Shown: positions 22,603 to 31,171 of the stretch, one piece after another | How positions within the stretch are numbered: the stretch's first letter is position 1 | Layout of the letters: every line of letters begins with the position of its first letter | Assembly: GCF_001654835.1 (NCBI RefSeq) | Contig: NZ_LXEP01000017.1 | Coordinates: 62,001-126,000 of the forward strand | Direction of reading: 5' to 3' | Length of the DNA: 64,000 bases | Origin: Buttiauxella gaviniae ATCC 51604 | GTDB lineage: Bacteria; Pseudomonadota; Gammaproteobacteria; Enterobacterales; Enterobacteriaceae | Made by a program: the position numbers and the translations under genes | Notes under the pieces: model-generated | Told to the model about the DNA's origin: nothing | Database searches by the model: none | Seen by the model: the letters and a program-made list of their open reading frames with translations, nothing else

Positions 22603-24927
22603 CTAAAGCTCGATAACCAAACCTGACTCAGCCGAATCTGGCGTAATCACCACACCCTGCTCGCCCGCAACACTCTTACCTGCCTTCACGCTCTTCACAT
22701 TACCGATATTACGCAAACACAGCGTCCAGTCTTTCGCCTGGCCTTTACCCTGCACCGTCAGCGTATTGCCCTCGCGCTTCACTTTCAGCGTGAAGATAAC
22801 CGAACCGTCTGCCGCCGGGACTTCGCAAATTGCTTCGCGGCCATCGTCGAGATTAAACAGCTGGAAGGCGGTGCCTTCGTGCCATGCGTAATCCGGCTTC
22901 TGGTCGTTATTACCGAGCGCCAACAGCGTGTTGTCACGCACATACACTGGCAGGCTCTGGAAACCGTGCTGCTCTTTATGCCAGCGGCTGCCCTGCGCTT
23001 CAACGTTGTTGAACAGATGCGTCCAGCGCCCTTCCGGCAGATAGAACTGCACGTCACCCGCTTCACTGAACACCGGCGCAACCATCACTGACTCGCCCAA
23101 CATGTACTGGCGGTCGAGATAATCACAGCCCGGATCGTCCGGGAACTCCAGCATCATCGAGCGCATCATCGGCGTACCGAACTCTGCGGCAAATGCGGCC
23201 TGGCGATACAGATACGGCATCATGCGCGATTTCCACTGCGTGAAGTGGCGCACCACATCGCAGGCTTCGTCGTCATACGCCCATGGCACACGGTAGGATT
23301 TGCTGCCGTGCAGGCGGCTGTGGCTGGAGAGCAGCCCGAACGCGCACCAGCGCTTATAAACATGCGCAGGCGCGGTGTTTTCGAACCCACCAATATCGTG
23401 GCTCCAGAAACCGAAACCGGACATGCCGAGGGATAAGCCGCCGCGCAGGCTTTCCGCCATAGATTCGTAGTTGGCGTAGCAGTCGCCACCCCAGTGAACC
23501 GGGAATTGTTGTGCGCCAACGAAAGCCGAACGCGCAAACAGCACCGCTTCTTCTTCGCCCAGTTCCTGCTTGAGCACATTCCACACCAGTTCGTTATAGA
23601 TGAACGCGTAATGGTTGTGCATTTTCTGCGGGTCAGAGCCGTCATGCCACACGACGTCAGTCGGGATACGTTCGCCGAAGTCCGTTTTGAAGCAATCCAC
23701 ACCCATGCGCACCAGGCGTTTCAGGTGCCCTGCATACCATTCGCATGCTGCCGGGTTGGTAAAATCGACAATAGCCTGGCCGGGCTGCCATTTATCCCAC
23801 TGCCACACCGCGCCGTTCGGGCGTTTCAGCAGGTAGCCCTTTTCCATCCCTTCGCGGAACAGCGGGGATTTCTGGCCGATGTAGGGGTTTATCCACACGC
23901 AGATTTTCAGGCCGCGCGCTTTCAGGCGTTTCAGCATCCCTTCCGGGTCCGGGAAGGTCACCGGATCCCACTCAAAATCACACCACTGGAAGGCTTTCAT
24001 CCAGAAGCAGTCGAAGTGGAAAACGTGCAGCGGCAAGTTACGCTCCGCCATGCCGTCGATAAAGCTGTTAACCGTCGCTTCGTCGTAGTTGGTGGTAAAG
24101 GAAGTGGTGAGCCACAGGCCAAACGACCACGCAGGCGGCAGCGCCGGGCGGCCCGTGAAGCGGGTATAACGATCGAGCACCGCTTTCGGCGTTGGGCCGT
24201 CAATCACGAAATATTCGAGATATTCGCCTGCCACGCTGAACTGCACTTTGGAAACTTTTTCGGAACCCACTTCAAAAGAGACACATTCCGGATGGTTCAC
24301 CAGCACGCCGTAGCCACGGTTAGTGAGGTAGAACGGAATGTTTTTGTAAGATTGTTCGGTGCTGGTGCCGCCGTCGCGGTTCCAGGTTTCCACCGTCTGA
24401 CCATTTTTCACCAGCGCGGTAAAACGCTCGCCCAGACCGTAAACCGTTTCGCCGACGCCCAAATCCAGACGCTCGAACATATGGGTATTTCCGGTATTAC
24501 CGTCCTGCACGTAGCCGTTGTTTTTCACCGCACTACCGGTGATGCGCACGCCGTCACGCATGAAATCCAGCGCCCAGTCCAGGCCTTTGGTGACACGCAC
24601 CGCCAGGTTGCCACTTTTCAGCTCGGCAAACTCTTCCGTGTTCTGCATGGTGACTTTCACGTCCTGCAACACGTTCAACGGGTAATGTGGGCCGTTATTC
24701 ACCGCGCCCTGGAAGTGCTCGATACGCACGCCGACCACACCTTCCTGCGGGGAGAAAAAGCGCAGCGTAAACAGAGGTGTATCGAGCTGGTTGCCACGTT
24801 CGCGCACATCTTTCATGCCCGCGTACACCACCATCTCGTTACCCTGCTGCTCCACATCGAAAACCTGCACCGGGTGGATAAGCGATAAACCCGGCTGAAT
24901 CAGCCAATTGCCGTCACTAATTTTCAT
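22603..24927 (-). CDS. yicI: alpha-xylosidase, GH31
   Basis: Cytoplasmic GH31 hydrolase that removes alpha-linked xylose from isoprimeverose-type disaccharides. The 774 residues (E. coli 772) hold the nucleophile region [15 protein letters not shown] and the block [20 protein letters not shown] before the acid/base region. [22 protein letters not shown] is strongly conserved. In E. coli yicI is paired with the transporter gene yicJ next to selC. Here selC lies 340 bases away on the other side and no yicJ is present in the gap, so how the xyloside enters the cell is not shown by this window. Confidence 0.97.
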   Translation of the reverse strand: MKISDGNWLIQPGLSLIHPVQVFDVEQQGNEMVVYAGMKDVRERGNQLDTPLFTLRFFSPQEGVVGVRIEHFQGAVNNGPHYPLNVLQDVKVTMQNTEEFAELKSGNLAVRVTKGLDWALDFMRDGVRITGSAVKNNGYVQDGNTGNTHMFERLDLGVGETVYGLGERFTALVKNGQTVETWNRDGGTSTEQSYKNIPFYLTNRGYGVLVNHPECVSFEVGSEKVSKVQFSVAGEYLEYFVIDGPTPKAVLDRYTRFTGRPALPPAWSFGLWLTTSFTTNYDEATVNSFIDGMAERNLPLHVFHFDCFWMKAFQWCDFEWDPVTFPDPEGMLKRLKARGLKICVWINPYIGQKSPLFREGMEKGYLLKRPNGAVWQWDKWQPGQAIVDFTNPAACEWYAGHLKRLVRMGVDCFKTDFGERIPTDVVWHDGSDPQKMHNHYAFIYNELVWNVLKQELGEEEAVLFARSAFVGAQQFPVHWGGDCYANYESMAESLRGGLSLGMSGFGFWSHDIGGFENTAPAHVYKRWCAFGLLSSHSRLHGSKSYRVPWAYDDEACDVVRHFTQWKSRMMPYLYRQAAFAAEFGTPMMRSMMLEFPDDPGCDYLDRQYMLGESVMVAPVFSEAGDVQFYLPEGRWTHLFNNVEAQGSRWHKEQHGFQSLPVYVRDNTLLALGNNDQKPDYAWHEGTAFQLFNLDDGREAICEVPAADGSVIFTLKVKREGNTLTVQGKGQAKDWTLCLRNIGNVKSVKAGKSVAGEQGVVITPDSAESGLVIEL

Positions 24928-25208
24928 TATGCCGTCCTTTTGAATACTGAATTTTTGGAAACGGTGTGCCAGTGGGTCTGGTGATCACCTTTAAAAGCGA
25001 GTGTAAAAAATTCGATAGTTCAGGTTTTAAAGCATCGGGAGGCGGGCCGGAATTCCAATTTCTGGTTATCAGATTATGTTTCTTGATAACTGTGAGCAGT
25101 GTCGCTCTCTTAGCAGACTAAGAGTTAAGGAATGGGTGTTTTTCGGGCGGTTTGATTGATCTGGCTAATAGTTTCTGAGAAATGATTGGGGAAAGGACAA
25201 AGCATTGT

Positions 25209-25236
25209 TTGGTAAGGGGGGAAAAGTCGGTATACT
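25209..25236 (+). promoter_or_regulatory. selC promoter
   Basis: -35 TTGGTA (25209-25214) and -10 TATACT (25231-25236) are separated by 16 bases, with a GC-rich discriminator after the -10 (GCGCACCGCC). The tRNA starts 32 bases later. The gap 24928-25208 should also hold the minus-strand yicI promoter. I see no gene in it. Confidence 0.7.
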
Positions 25237-25267
25237 GCGCACCGCCTCCATGTAGCAATCGAGGCTA

Positions 25268-25362
25268 GGAAGATCGTCGTCTCCGGTGAGGCGGCTGGAC
25301 TTCAAATCCAGTTGGTGCCGCCAGCGGTGCCGGGCAGGTTCAACTCCTGTGATCTTCCGCCA
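25268..25362 (+). tRNA. selC: tRNA-Sec (anticodon UCA)
   Basis: 95 nucleotides including the encoded CCA. GGAAGATC at the 5' end pairs with GATCTTCC at the 3' end in an 8-base acceptor stem. The anticodon TCA lies at 25302-25304 within CTTCAAA. There is an extra-long variable arm. It decodes UGA in mRNAs with a SECIS hairpin, such as fdoG at 31172-34222. Compared with E. coli selC from memory, the variable-arm stem differs at a paired position (GGTGCCGC with GCGGTGCC), so the stem is kept with a U-G pair. The T-loop reads TTCAACT. Confidence 0.98.
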
Positions 25363-25494
25363 TTTTTCTATCTATAATGCACATATTGTCATTCCATAGT
25401 TGCAAGCGGTCATCTCCCCAGTCGGGTATATTATTCCTATCACCTAATTTTCTTGATATATTTATAAATTCAAAACACACGTAGAGGAAATATC

Positions 25495-25701
25495 GTGGAA
25501 TGGCTGATCGGTGGTTTTATTTTATTAGCAATAATCGGAAGTATTCTCAAACCAAGAAGATGCAGTGTTTGTGACTTAAGTTTCAAAAGAAAATAGTACA
25601 CATGGAAAATTGGAGGGAAAAAGCAACATCTTTGTCCTAACTGCAACAGCAAAATGACCCGCAGAGTGAGTTCTGAGAAGTTTAAGGACAGATTTGATTA
25701 G
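25495..25701 (+). pseudogene. small membrane-anchored zinc-ribbon protein broken by an in-frame amber codon
   Basis: A GTG start at 25495 follows a good ribosome site (AGAGGAA). The frame reads an N-terminal hydrophobic helix (LIGGFILLAIIGSIL), then CSVC, then a TAG at 25594-25596. It continues without interruption through CPNC to a final TAG at 25699-25701: 69 codons in all. The two CxxC pairs on either side of the stop make a complete zinc ribbon only if the stop is ignored. I do not recognise a named gene. It is most simply a recent nonsense pseudogene; a sequencing error or amber readthrough would also explain it. Base composition is AT-rich compared with its neighbours. The rest of 25363-25890 holds nothing I can support. 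Confidence 0.6.
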
Positions 25702-25890
25702 TCTTAGATACAAATTATCTTCACTGCACAATAATTACTACATATCAAAGCAGCAACCATAGTTATGTCTAAAAATAGAATACCAATCGTCAATAAGTTG
25801 CTATTTTAATATTTAAACACACTCTGTAATACAAATTCCACTTCATATTATTTATATACATTTAAATAATCACGGCACTTATATACTTAT

Positions 25891-26085
25891 CTAAATTTGA
25901 TTATTTTCTCTATCCAAACGCTCCAACTCATCCCTCCCCAACGTCTTCAACCAATTACCTAAACTCATACCTGCATCTTTCGCTGCAACTTCAAACTGAG
26001 CTTTCAGTTCTGGTGAGATCCTGATCTGAAAAGCAGGATTTTTACCAGAAGCGGACTGTTTAGCATCATATTTGACCGTTGACAT
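25891..26085 (-). CDS. small ribbon-helix-helix-like DNA-binding protein
   Basis: 64 residues. The middle part FQIRISPELKAQFEVAAKDA followed by GMSLGNWLKTLGRDEL has the beta strand, turn and two helices of Arc/MetJ/HicB-type ribbon-helix-helix proteins. An open frame extends 13 codons upstream from a GTG, but ATG at 26085 has a clear AAGGG ribosome site 8 bases away and was chosen. It is divergent from the gene at 26218. A palindrome lies 40 bases upstream and could be an autoregulatory operator. Such proteins occur as antitoxins or as small phage/plasmid regulators. No toxin gene adjoins it, so an antitoxin role is not supported. Confidence 0.7.
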   Translation of the reverse strand: MSTVKYDAKQSASGKNPAFQIRISPELKAQFEVAAKDAGMSLGNWLKTLGRDELERLDRENNQI

Positions 26086-26126
26086 GTATGTACCCTTAGG
26101 ATTAGTGTGGTTATTAAGGTACACAC

Positions 26127-26141
26127 CCTATCATAGGGTAG
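26127..26141. promoter_or_regulatory. perfect short palindrome between divergent genes
   Basis: ACCCTATCATAGGGT has 7-base arms around one central base. It lies between the divergent genes starting at 26085 and 26218, where an operator for the ribbon-helix-helix protein would be expected. The match to a function is inference. Confidence 0.5.
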
Positions 26142-26217
26142 CCTGAAAAAAAACGCCCCCGAAAGGTATTACGAGTACCAGACGGAGGCTTACCACTAAC
26201 GTTAAGGACATAACGCA

Positions 26218-26748
26218 ATGGCTAACACCAATACTATCACAACCACCCGCACTGAAATCGTGTGCCCGCCGTCAGTTAATGAAACCGCTATTATCAGCCT
26301 GTTGAAAATCCCACTTGGTGCGCATCTGGATTTATTCCAGCTCCTCGATAACTGCCAGCACCATGTCGATGCGCTGATTGAAAACGACGACAACACCGAA
26401 TGTATGGCGCTTTGTGGGCGTTTATATGCCGCGCTGGAAATGTTGAAGTTCGCGCTAAAAGCGCCGTTACCGGCACATTTAATTGAGTGCCTGACGGTGA
26501 ATGTGGCAGAACCCGATAACTATCGCGGCCCACTTTCTACCGATTCAGAAACTATGCGCGAATATTGCGCGGCATTAACCATGCTGCTGTTGCAGCACCA
26601 GCCGTCGCCGGAACAGAAAGAACACATCACTGGGCTGTTATTCGAGTTAGTTAACGTTCTGGTCGAGGATTTAAAAGCACCACGCTTTGTTAGCACAGAT
26701 GCAGGTTTGGTGATGATCAGCGGCGAGGCAGTGCCTGGGATTCATTAG
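26218..26748 (+). CDS. uncharacterised protein, 176 residues
   Basis: I do not recognise this protein. It starts MANTNTITTTRTEIVCPPSV, with ATG at 26218 and an AAGGA ribosome site 9 bases upstream. The body is acidic and mostly helical (HLDLFQLLDNCQHHVDALIE; LCGRLYAALEMLKFALKAPL; EHITGLLFELVNVLVEDL). There is no signal peptide, membrane segment or catalytic motif I can identify. It is divergent from the ribbon-helix-helix gene and ends just before a REP pair. Protein composition and context suggest a cytoplasmic accessory protein, perhaps a prophage or island remnant. Confidence 0.75.
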   Translation: MANTNTITTTRTEIVCPPSVNETAIISLLKIPLGAHLDLFQLLDNCQHHVDALIENDDNTECMALCGRLYAALEMLKFALKAPLPAHLIECLTVNVAEPDNYRGPLSTDSETMREYCAALTMLLLQHQPSPEQKEHITGLLFELVNVLVEDLKAPRFVSTDAGLVMISGEAVPGIH

Positions 26749-26753
26749 GTTTT

Positions 26754-26820
26754 GTAGGTCGGGTAAGCGCAGCGTCACCCGACAAACTGGTGGATGACGC
26801 TAGCGCTTATCCACCCTACG
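26754..26820. repeat. pair of REP-type palindromes
   Basis: Two units side by side: GTAGGTCGGGTAAGCGC...GTCACCCGAC (26754-26782) and GGTGGATGACGC...TATCCACCCTAC (26789-26819). They directly follow the stop of the 176-residue gene. Same two subtypes as at 22523-22596. Confidence 0.8.
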
Positions 26821-26932
26821 TCCCCCCCGCCGCACAACCTATACGGTCTTCTTTGTCACCACGGCATGTGACATACTGTGCCGATATTGTTCCCGCCGTA
26901 AAAAAACAAACTGGCGTAAACAAGACAAAACA

Positions 26933-26965
26933 AGGGGTTACGCAATGGCGTAGCCCTTTTTAATG
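26933..26965 (+). terminator. hairpin with T-tract ahead of the 27000 gene
   Basis: GGGTTACGC and GCGTAGCCC pair across a 4-base loop with one G-U pair, followed by TTTTT. It looks like a rho-independent terminator for an upstream transcript. Only about 35 bases separate it from the next start codon, so it could also act as an attenuator. Confidence 0.6.
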
Positions 26966-26999
26966 CCTGATGAAGCAGGCATTCATTGAAGAGGTTTTT

Positions 27000-27359
27000 A
27001 TGAACTGGGATGTGTTGAAGTGGTTGATTGGCATCTACTTTGGCTGTTTTTTTGGGCTTCTCAAAGTCGCCTACTCCGACCCAAAATTTTATCTTGAGTA
27101 CATAGATAAAAAACTGACCTGGTTTTGTTACACCTGTCTGGTCGGCTTCAGTGCCTTCTGGTACGGGCTTTATGCGTGCAAAAATTACACCATAGAAAAC
27201 ATCGACCTGATATCAGAGCAGTTGACCCATCTCGACAAAGAATATAGCTACGTCACTTCCTATCTTCTTGTTTTGATTATTGCGTCCTGTTTGTCTTTCG
27301 GCGCCAGCATTTTGTTTATTGATATCGCACGCAGAAAACAAGCTCACTTGAGTTCTTAA
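27000..27359 (+). CDS. small membrane protein of unknown function
   Basis: 119 residues starting MNWDVLKWLIGIYFGC. ATG at 27000 has a GAAGAGG ribosome site 6 bases upstream and was preferred to an in-frame upstream ATG at 26970. Three hydrophobic segments are visible: about residues 6-21, about 40-57 (TCLVGFSAFWYGLYAC) and about 84-107 (SYLLVLIIASCLSFGASILF). A polar, acidic loop lies between the second and third. No family recognised. It stands as a single unit with a terminator-like hairpin before it and a strong terminator after it. It belongs to the accessory pocket next to selC. Confidence 0.75.
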   Translation: MNWDVLKWLIGIYFGCFFGLLKVAYSDPKFYLEYIDKKLTWFCYTCLVGFSAFWYGLYACKNYTIENIDLISEQLTHLDKEYSYVTSYLLVLIIASCLSFGASILFIDIARRKQAHLSS

Positions 27360-27382
27360 GCTTCGAAGAGTCTGAAAATTGA

Positions 27383-27416
27383 AAGCCCACACGGTAAATC
27401 CCTGTGGGCTTTTTTG
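27383..27416 (+). terminator. strong rho-independent terminator
   Basis: AAGCCCACA and TGTGGGCTT pair across a loop of about 12 bases and are followed by a run of Ts. It ends the unit of the 27000-27359 membrane protein. Confidence 0.9.
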
Positions 27417-27444
27417 TTTTGCAGCTTAGTCGTATCTGAATTTC

Positions 27445-27473
27445 GTAGGACGGATAAGCTTGCGTCATCCACC
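27445..27473. repeat. single REP-type palindrome
   Basis: GTAGGACGGATAAGCTTGC with CATCCACC: a degenerate member of the REP family. It sits just where the preserved part of the VapC-like remnant begins. Confidence 0.65.
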
Positions 27474-27478
27474 ATTTT

Positions 27479-27658
27479 AAACTGAACTTCCATCGCGTAG
27501 CAGAACACTCTGTAGCGATACGTCAGCAATACGGAATGAAACTACCTGATGCCATTATTTTGGCCAGTACGCAAATTAGTGCCAGGAAACTCGTCACTCG
27601 AAATTTAAAAGACTTTAAGGATCTACCGGGCGTAATTTTGCCTTATTCCCTGGGATAA
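27479..27658 (+). pseudogene. C-terminal remnant of a VapC-type PIN-domain toxin
   Basis: A stop-free stretch of 59 codons ends with TAA at 27656-27658. It reads ...VAIRQQYGMKLPDAIILAST... then ISARKLVTRNLKDF and ends LPGVILPYSLG. The pattern LPDAxI...A...LVTRNxKDF is the C-terminal half of PIN-domain (VapC) RNases, including two acidic active-site positions. The N-terminal half with the first catalytic Asp and the start codon is missing. The fragment begins at the edge of a REP element. No VapB antitoxin is present next to it. It is a decayed toxin, found by reading the frame rather than by length. The rest of 27360-27726 holds only the terminator and REP. Confidence 0.7.
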
Positions 27659-27726
27659 ATACTCCTTGCTTCGCAAAAGCACGTTTGGCGTACCACCGTC
27701 ACCGGAAGCCGAATAGTTGATTGAGC

Positions 27727-28635
27727 TTATTGACCGACCCGCCACGCAACATCACGCATGGCATCGCGGGCTGCCTGGCTGATACCGCCAAGCTGGAAAA
27801 AGCCATGGATCACGCCGAGATAGCGTTGGCAGGTGGACTCAACACCTTGATCCATCAGGCACTCATGCAGAACCTCGCCTTCATTGCGCAGCGGGTCGTA
27901 TTCAGCGGTGATGATATGCACCGGTGGCAAACCTGCAAAATCCTCACGAAATAATGGGCTGGCTTCATCGTCCATTGGGTCAAGATCGGGCATATAGGCT
28001 TCGTAACCTGAAAGCAGCGTATCGCGGGTAATGATGTAGTCGTAGCCATTTTCCTGATAACTGACAGACTCCGCCGTCGCGTCCAGCATCGGGTAAATCA
28101 GCATCAGCCGCGCAGGCAACCAGTTTCCGGCACTTTTCAGGCGCAGGGCAGTTACGAGGGCAATGTGTCCGCCGGCGCTGTCGCCTGCGAGCGTCATTCT
28201 TTCACGATTCACTTCCAGTTGATCTGCCGCTTTCCAGATAGCGTCCGCGGCACGCTCAGCATCGTCATGCGCTGCCGGATAAGTGTGCTCCGGTGCCACA
28301 CGATACTGAACGGCAATCACCCGGCAGCCGCTGTAATAGCAAAGCTGGCGTAACTGATTGTCATGGGTTTCAAACCCACCGCTAACAAAGCAACCGCCGT
28401 GGTAGTAGATCACGGCGGGTAGTGATCCGCTCGCATTGAGTGGGGAAAATAGGCGTAACGTGCAGCCATTCAGACAGATGTCTTTCACGTCGACTCGGGT
28501 TTCCGTTTCACCCGCTAAAACAGTGCTGGCGATATACCCGGCCCGGCGTTCGGCAAAAGTTTGTTGGCGTGAAGAAGGGCGGCCGGAGTCGATGAACTCA
28601 TCAACCAGCCCGGCGATTCCGGGTTCGAGGGACAT
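27727..28635 (-). CDS. alpha/beta-hydrolase, hormone-sensitive-lipase family esterase
   Basis: 302-residue cytoplasmic esterase. The oxyanion-hole motif HGG (YYHGGCFVSGG, near residue 79), the nucleophile elbow GDSAGG near residue 152, and a downstream Asp (ITAEYDPLR) and His (GVIHGFF) complete the type IV (HSL) lipolytic pattern. It is related to but not the same as E. coli Aes. The start at 28635 has AGGATAAC upstream. It lies 60 bases downstream of fdhE on the same strand and could be read through from it, but no functional tie to formate oxidation is known. Substrate unknown; probably short acyl esters. Confidence 0.9.
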   Translation of the reverse strand: MSLEPGIAGLVDEFIDSGRPSSRQQTFAERRAGYIASTVLAGETETRVDVKDICLNGCTLRLFSPLNASGSLPAVIYYHGGCFVSGGFETHDNQLRQLCYYSGCRVIAVQYRVAPEHTYPAAHDDAERAADAIWKAADQLEVNRERMTLAGDSAGGHIALVTALRLKSAGNWLPARLMLIYPMLDATAESVSYQENGYDYIITRDTLLSGYEAYMPDLDPMDDEASPLFREDFAGLPPVHIITAEYDPLRNEGEVLHECLMDQGVESTCQRYLGVIHGFFQLGGISQAARDAMRDVAWRVGQ

Positions 28636-28695
28636 ATTGTTATCCTGCGTGATGACCAGGGCGGATAAGCCAAAGCTCTCCGCCCTGGGAACTGA

Positions 28696-29625
28696 TTACT
28701 CGCCTTCCCCTGGGAACAGGAAAGGATTAATGCTGCTGCGGGCAAAGCCTTCTTGCTCCATGCGAGCATCCAGCACCAGTGTGGCTAAATCGTCGGCCAC
28801 GGCTTCGACTTTGGCATCTTTCTCCTGATAGAGAATCTTCAGGTAAGTGCCGCAGTCGCCACAGCTTTCCGCTTTAATTGCTGACTGCTCGCTTTCCAGC
28901 GACCAGTAGTTCAAATCGCGGGTTTGCTCGCAGTTACTGCATTTCACCCGCACCACGTGCCACTCGGTTTCGCACAAGTTGCAGTGCAGATAACGCAGGC
29001 CGCTGGTGCCGCCAATCTGCACGATGCTGGAAACCGGCATCGAACCGCAAACCGGGCAAAACTGGCGTTGCTCACCGTATTCCGCTTTCGCACGCCCAGG
29101 GATCAGGCTTGCCATTTGCGCCCAGTAGAGCGATAACGCCGCCCAAATGAACGGGGCTTTGTCGCTGGAAACCAGTGCAAAATCAGCGTTAAACAGCGCA
29201 GTAGCCATCTCTTCCAGCTCTTGCGTTGAGGCTTTCTCCAGGTTTTCGATAACCGCCAGTGCCTGGCCGCTCATCTCTGGTTTTAGCTCAGCAATCAGCG
29301 AGTTAAGCAAACGCTGCCAGTGTGGGTCACGCGGCAGAACATGGATGTCTAACGGCGGTTTGCCCGTTTCAGAGGATTTCTGAATCAGCGCCGTTAAGTC
29401 CATTTCCAGCGGGTGGTCGTACAGCACCACTTCCTGGGCGTGGGCGATTAGCGCGGCAAAGCGCAGGAAATCACCCAGCGGATTATCGGCGGCCAACTCA
29501 AGCAGGCGTTCTGCACGGCGGTTGTAGAGATTTTTCAGCCGGGGGAACAGTAACGGCGGGATCATCTCCGCCGTACGTTTGTCGCTCTTCTCCAGCTGGT
29601 CTTGCGGGATTATGCGAATACTCAT
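28696..29625 (-). CDS. fdhE: formate dehydrogenase accessory protein FdhE
   Basis: Cytoplasmic maturation factor needed for active respiratory formate dehydrogenases; a rubredoxin-like iron protein that interacts with the catalytic subunits. It has 309 residues, as in E. coli. Four Cys pairs are visible in the C-terminal half: CPVCG, CNLCE, CSNCE and CGDCG. The start overlaps the fdoI stop by four bases (ATGA), so it is the last gene of fdoGHI-fdhE. Confidence 0.98.
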   Translation of the reverse strand: MSIRIIPQDQLEKSDKRTAEMIPPLLFPRLKNLYNRRAERLLELAADNPLGDFLRFAALIAHAQEVVLYDHPLEMDLTALIQKSSETGKPPLDIHVLPRDPHWQRLLNSLIAELKPEMSGQALAVIENLEKASTQELEEMATALFNADFALVSSDKAPFIWAALSLYWAQMASLIPGRAKAEYGEQRQFCPVCGSMPVSSIVQIGGTSGLRYLHCNLCETEWHVVRVKCSNCEQTRDLNYWSLESEQSAIKAESCGDCGTYLKILYQEKDAKVEAVADDLATLVLDARMEQEGFARSSINPFLFPGEGE

Positions 29626-30257
29626 TCCTGTCGTTTTTCCTGTTTTTGGCGAACTTCACGATACCATTTCGGATGGTGTTTCTTCGCCCAGGACGTTGTG
29701 ACCCAGCCTTCCACCATCGCAGTAATCGTGCCTTTCACCCAAAGGGCGGCGTAGATGTGGACCATAATAACCACAATCAGTGCCACTGCGGCAAATGAAT
29801 GCACCATCAGGGCTACGCGAATCACCGGGATTGAGAAAGCAGGAGCGAAATAAGGACGCCAGATAATCACGCCGCTCACCAGCAGTAGCACCAGGAAAAT
29901 AATCGCCGCCCAGAACACGCATTTCTGGCCGAAGTTATAACGCCCGGTGTCACCCACTTCCTCGTTGACGACGATCTTACGAATATTCTTCGCCCAAAAG
30001 ATATCATCCCGATTGATTAGATTGTGGTGCCAGTAACGGAAAAACATGATGATAAACGAGGCAAACATCACCACTCCGACGAACGGATGGAGGATGCGCG
30101 CCAGCTGTGGCGTACCCAGAATGTGCATCAGCCAGTTAAAGGATGGGAAGAAGAAGCCCAGCCCGCTCACCGCCGCCAGCACGAAGCAGAAAGCGGTGAT
30201 CCAATGGTTGATGCGCTCCGGTGCGCTGTAACGTTGAATGGTCACTTGTTTTTTCAT
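29622..30257 (-). CDS. fdoI: formate dehydrogenase-O cytochrome b556 subunit
   Basis: Inner-membrane gamma subunit that takes electrons from FdoH to menaquinone or ubiquinone. It has 211 residues, as in E. coli. It has four hydrophobic segments with conserved haem-ligand histidines ([43 protein letters not shown]). Its start overlaps the fdoH stop by four bases. Part of the FdoGHI heterotrimer. Confidence 0.98.
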   Translation of the reverse strand: MKKQVTIQRYSAPERINHWITAFCFVLAAVSGLGFFFPSFNWLMHILGTPQLARILHPFVGVVMFASFIIMFFRYWHHNLINRDDIFWAKNIRKIVVNEEVGDTGRYNFGQKCVFWAAIIFLVLLLVSGVIIWRPYFAPAFSIPVIRVALMVHSFAAVALIVVIMVHIYAALWVKGTITAMVEGWVTTSWAKKHHPKWYREVRQKQEKRQE

Positions 30258-31159
30258 GGTTTGCGCACCTCGTCATCGTCATGGTGCAAGTTTTCGTCTT
30301 CATCATCGGCACGGTTCGGGCCGACTCCCACATAGTGGAACACGCTGGCGGCGAAGGTTGCAGCAAAGCCGATGGCGGCCAGCGGCTTCCAGACACCTTT
30401 CCAGAATTTCACGGTTGGGCTGATGGACGGATTTTCCGGCAGGCCGTGATACAGCGTCGGCTTGTCCGCATGATGCAGCACGTACATAACGTGAGTGCCG
30501 CCAACGCCTTCCGGGTCGTACAACCCGGCGTTGTCATAACCGCGCGTTTTCAGCTCGCTCACACGTTCGCCCGCCAGCGTTTTCATATCCTCTTTCGAGC
30601 CAAAATGAATCGCACCGGTTGGGCACGTTTTCACGCAGGCAGGCTCCTGGCCGACGGTCACACGGTCTACGCACAGGGTGCATTTGTAGACACGGTTGTC
30701 CTCCGGGTTCAGGCGCGGTACATCAAACGGGCAACCGGCGATGCAGTAACCGCAGCCGATGCACTGCTCGGACTGGAAATCGACAATGCCATTGGCGTAC
30801 TGAATGATTGCGCCTTCAGCCGGGCAGGCTTTCAGGCAGCCCGGATCCGCACAGTGCATACAGCCATCTTTGCGGATCAGCCATTCCAGCTTGTCGTTTT
30901 GCTCCACTTCCGAGAAACGCATCACCGTCCACGATTTAGCAGTCAGATCCGCCGGGTTGTCATACACCCCGACGTTGCTGCCGATCTCATCGCGCAGATC
31001 GTTCCACTCCGAACAGGCCACCTGGCAGGCTTTGCAGCCAATGCAGGTGGTCACGTCGATAAGTTTCGCGACCTCTTGCTGGTGATCCCGCGCCTGAGGC
31101 GCGGGCGTGAGGCCGTTGGTGGCGGAACGGCGGATAATATCTTGAGATTGATAAGCCAT
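30254..31159 (-). CDS. fdoH: formate dehydrogenase-O iron-sulfur subunit
   Basis: Beta subunit with four [4Fe-4S] clusters that carries electrons from the molybdenum site to FdoI. The 301 residues (E. coli 300) contain the Cys clusters [39 protein letters not shown] and CTLCVDR...[12 protein letters not shown]-terminal membrane anchor ([20 protein letters not shown]) is followed by an acidic, His-rich tail. The start is 12 bases after the fdoG stop. Confidence 0.98.
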   Translation of the reverse strand: MAYQSQDIIRRSATNGLTPAPQARDHQQEVAKLIDVTTCIGCKACQVACSEWNDLRDEIGSNVGVYDNPADLTAKSWTVMRFSEVEQNDKLEWLIRKDGCMHCADPGCLKACPAEGAIIQYANGIVDFQSEQCIGCGYCIAGCPFDVPRLNPEDNRVYKCTLCVDRVTVGQEPACVKTCPTGAIHFGSKEDMKTLAGERVSELKTRGYDNAGLYDPEGVGGTHVMYVLHHADKPTLYHGLPENPSISPTVKFWKGVWKPLAAIGFAATFAASVFHYVGVGPNRADDEDENLHHDDDEVRKP

Positions 31160-31171
31160 AATTCCTCTCCG

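Noticed and set aside
23494-24888. 464-codon plus-strand open frame opposite yicI
   Set aside because: Antisense to the full-length yicI, composition rich in His, Arg and Phe as expected of a shadow frame, no ribosome site of note.
25345-27726. Island attachment site (repeat of the selC 3' end)
   Set aside because: I looked for a second copy of CTGTGATCTTCCGCCA downstream and saw none; no integrase gene is present.
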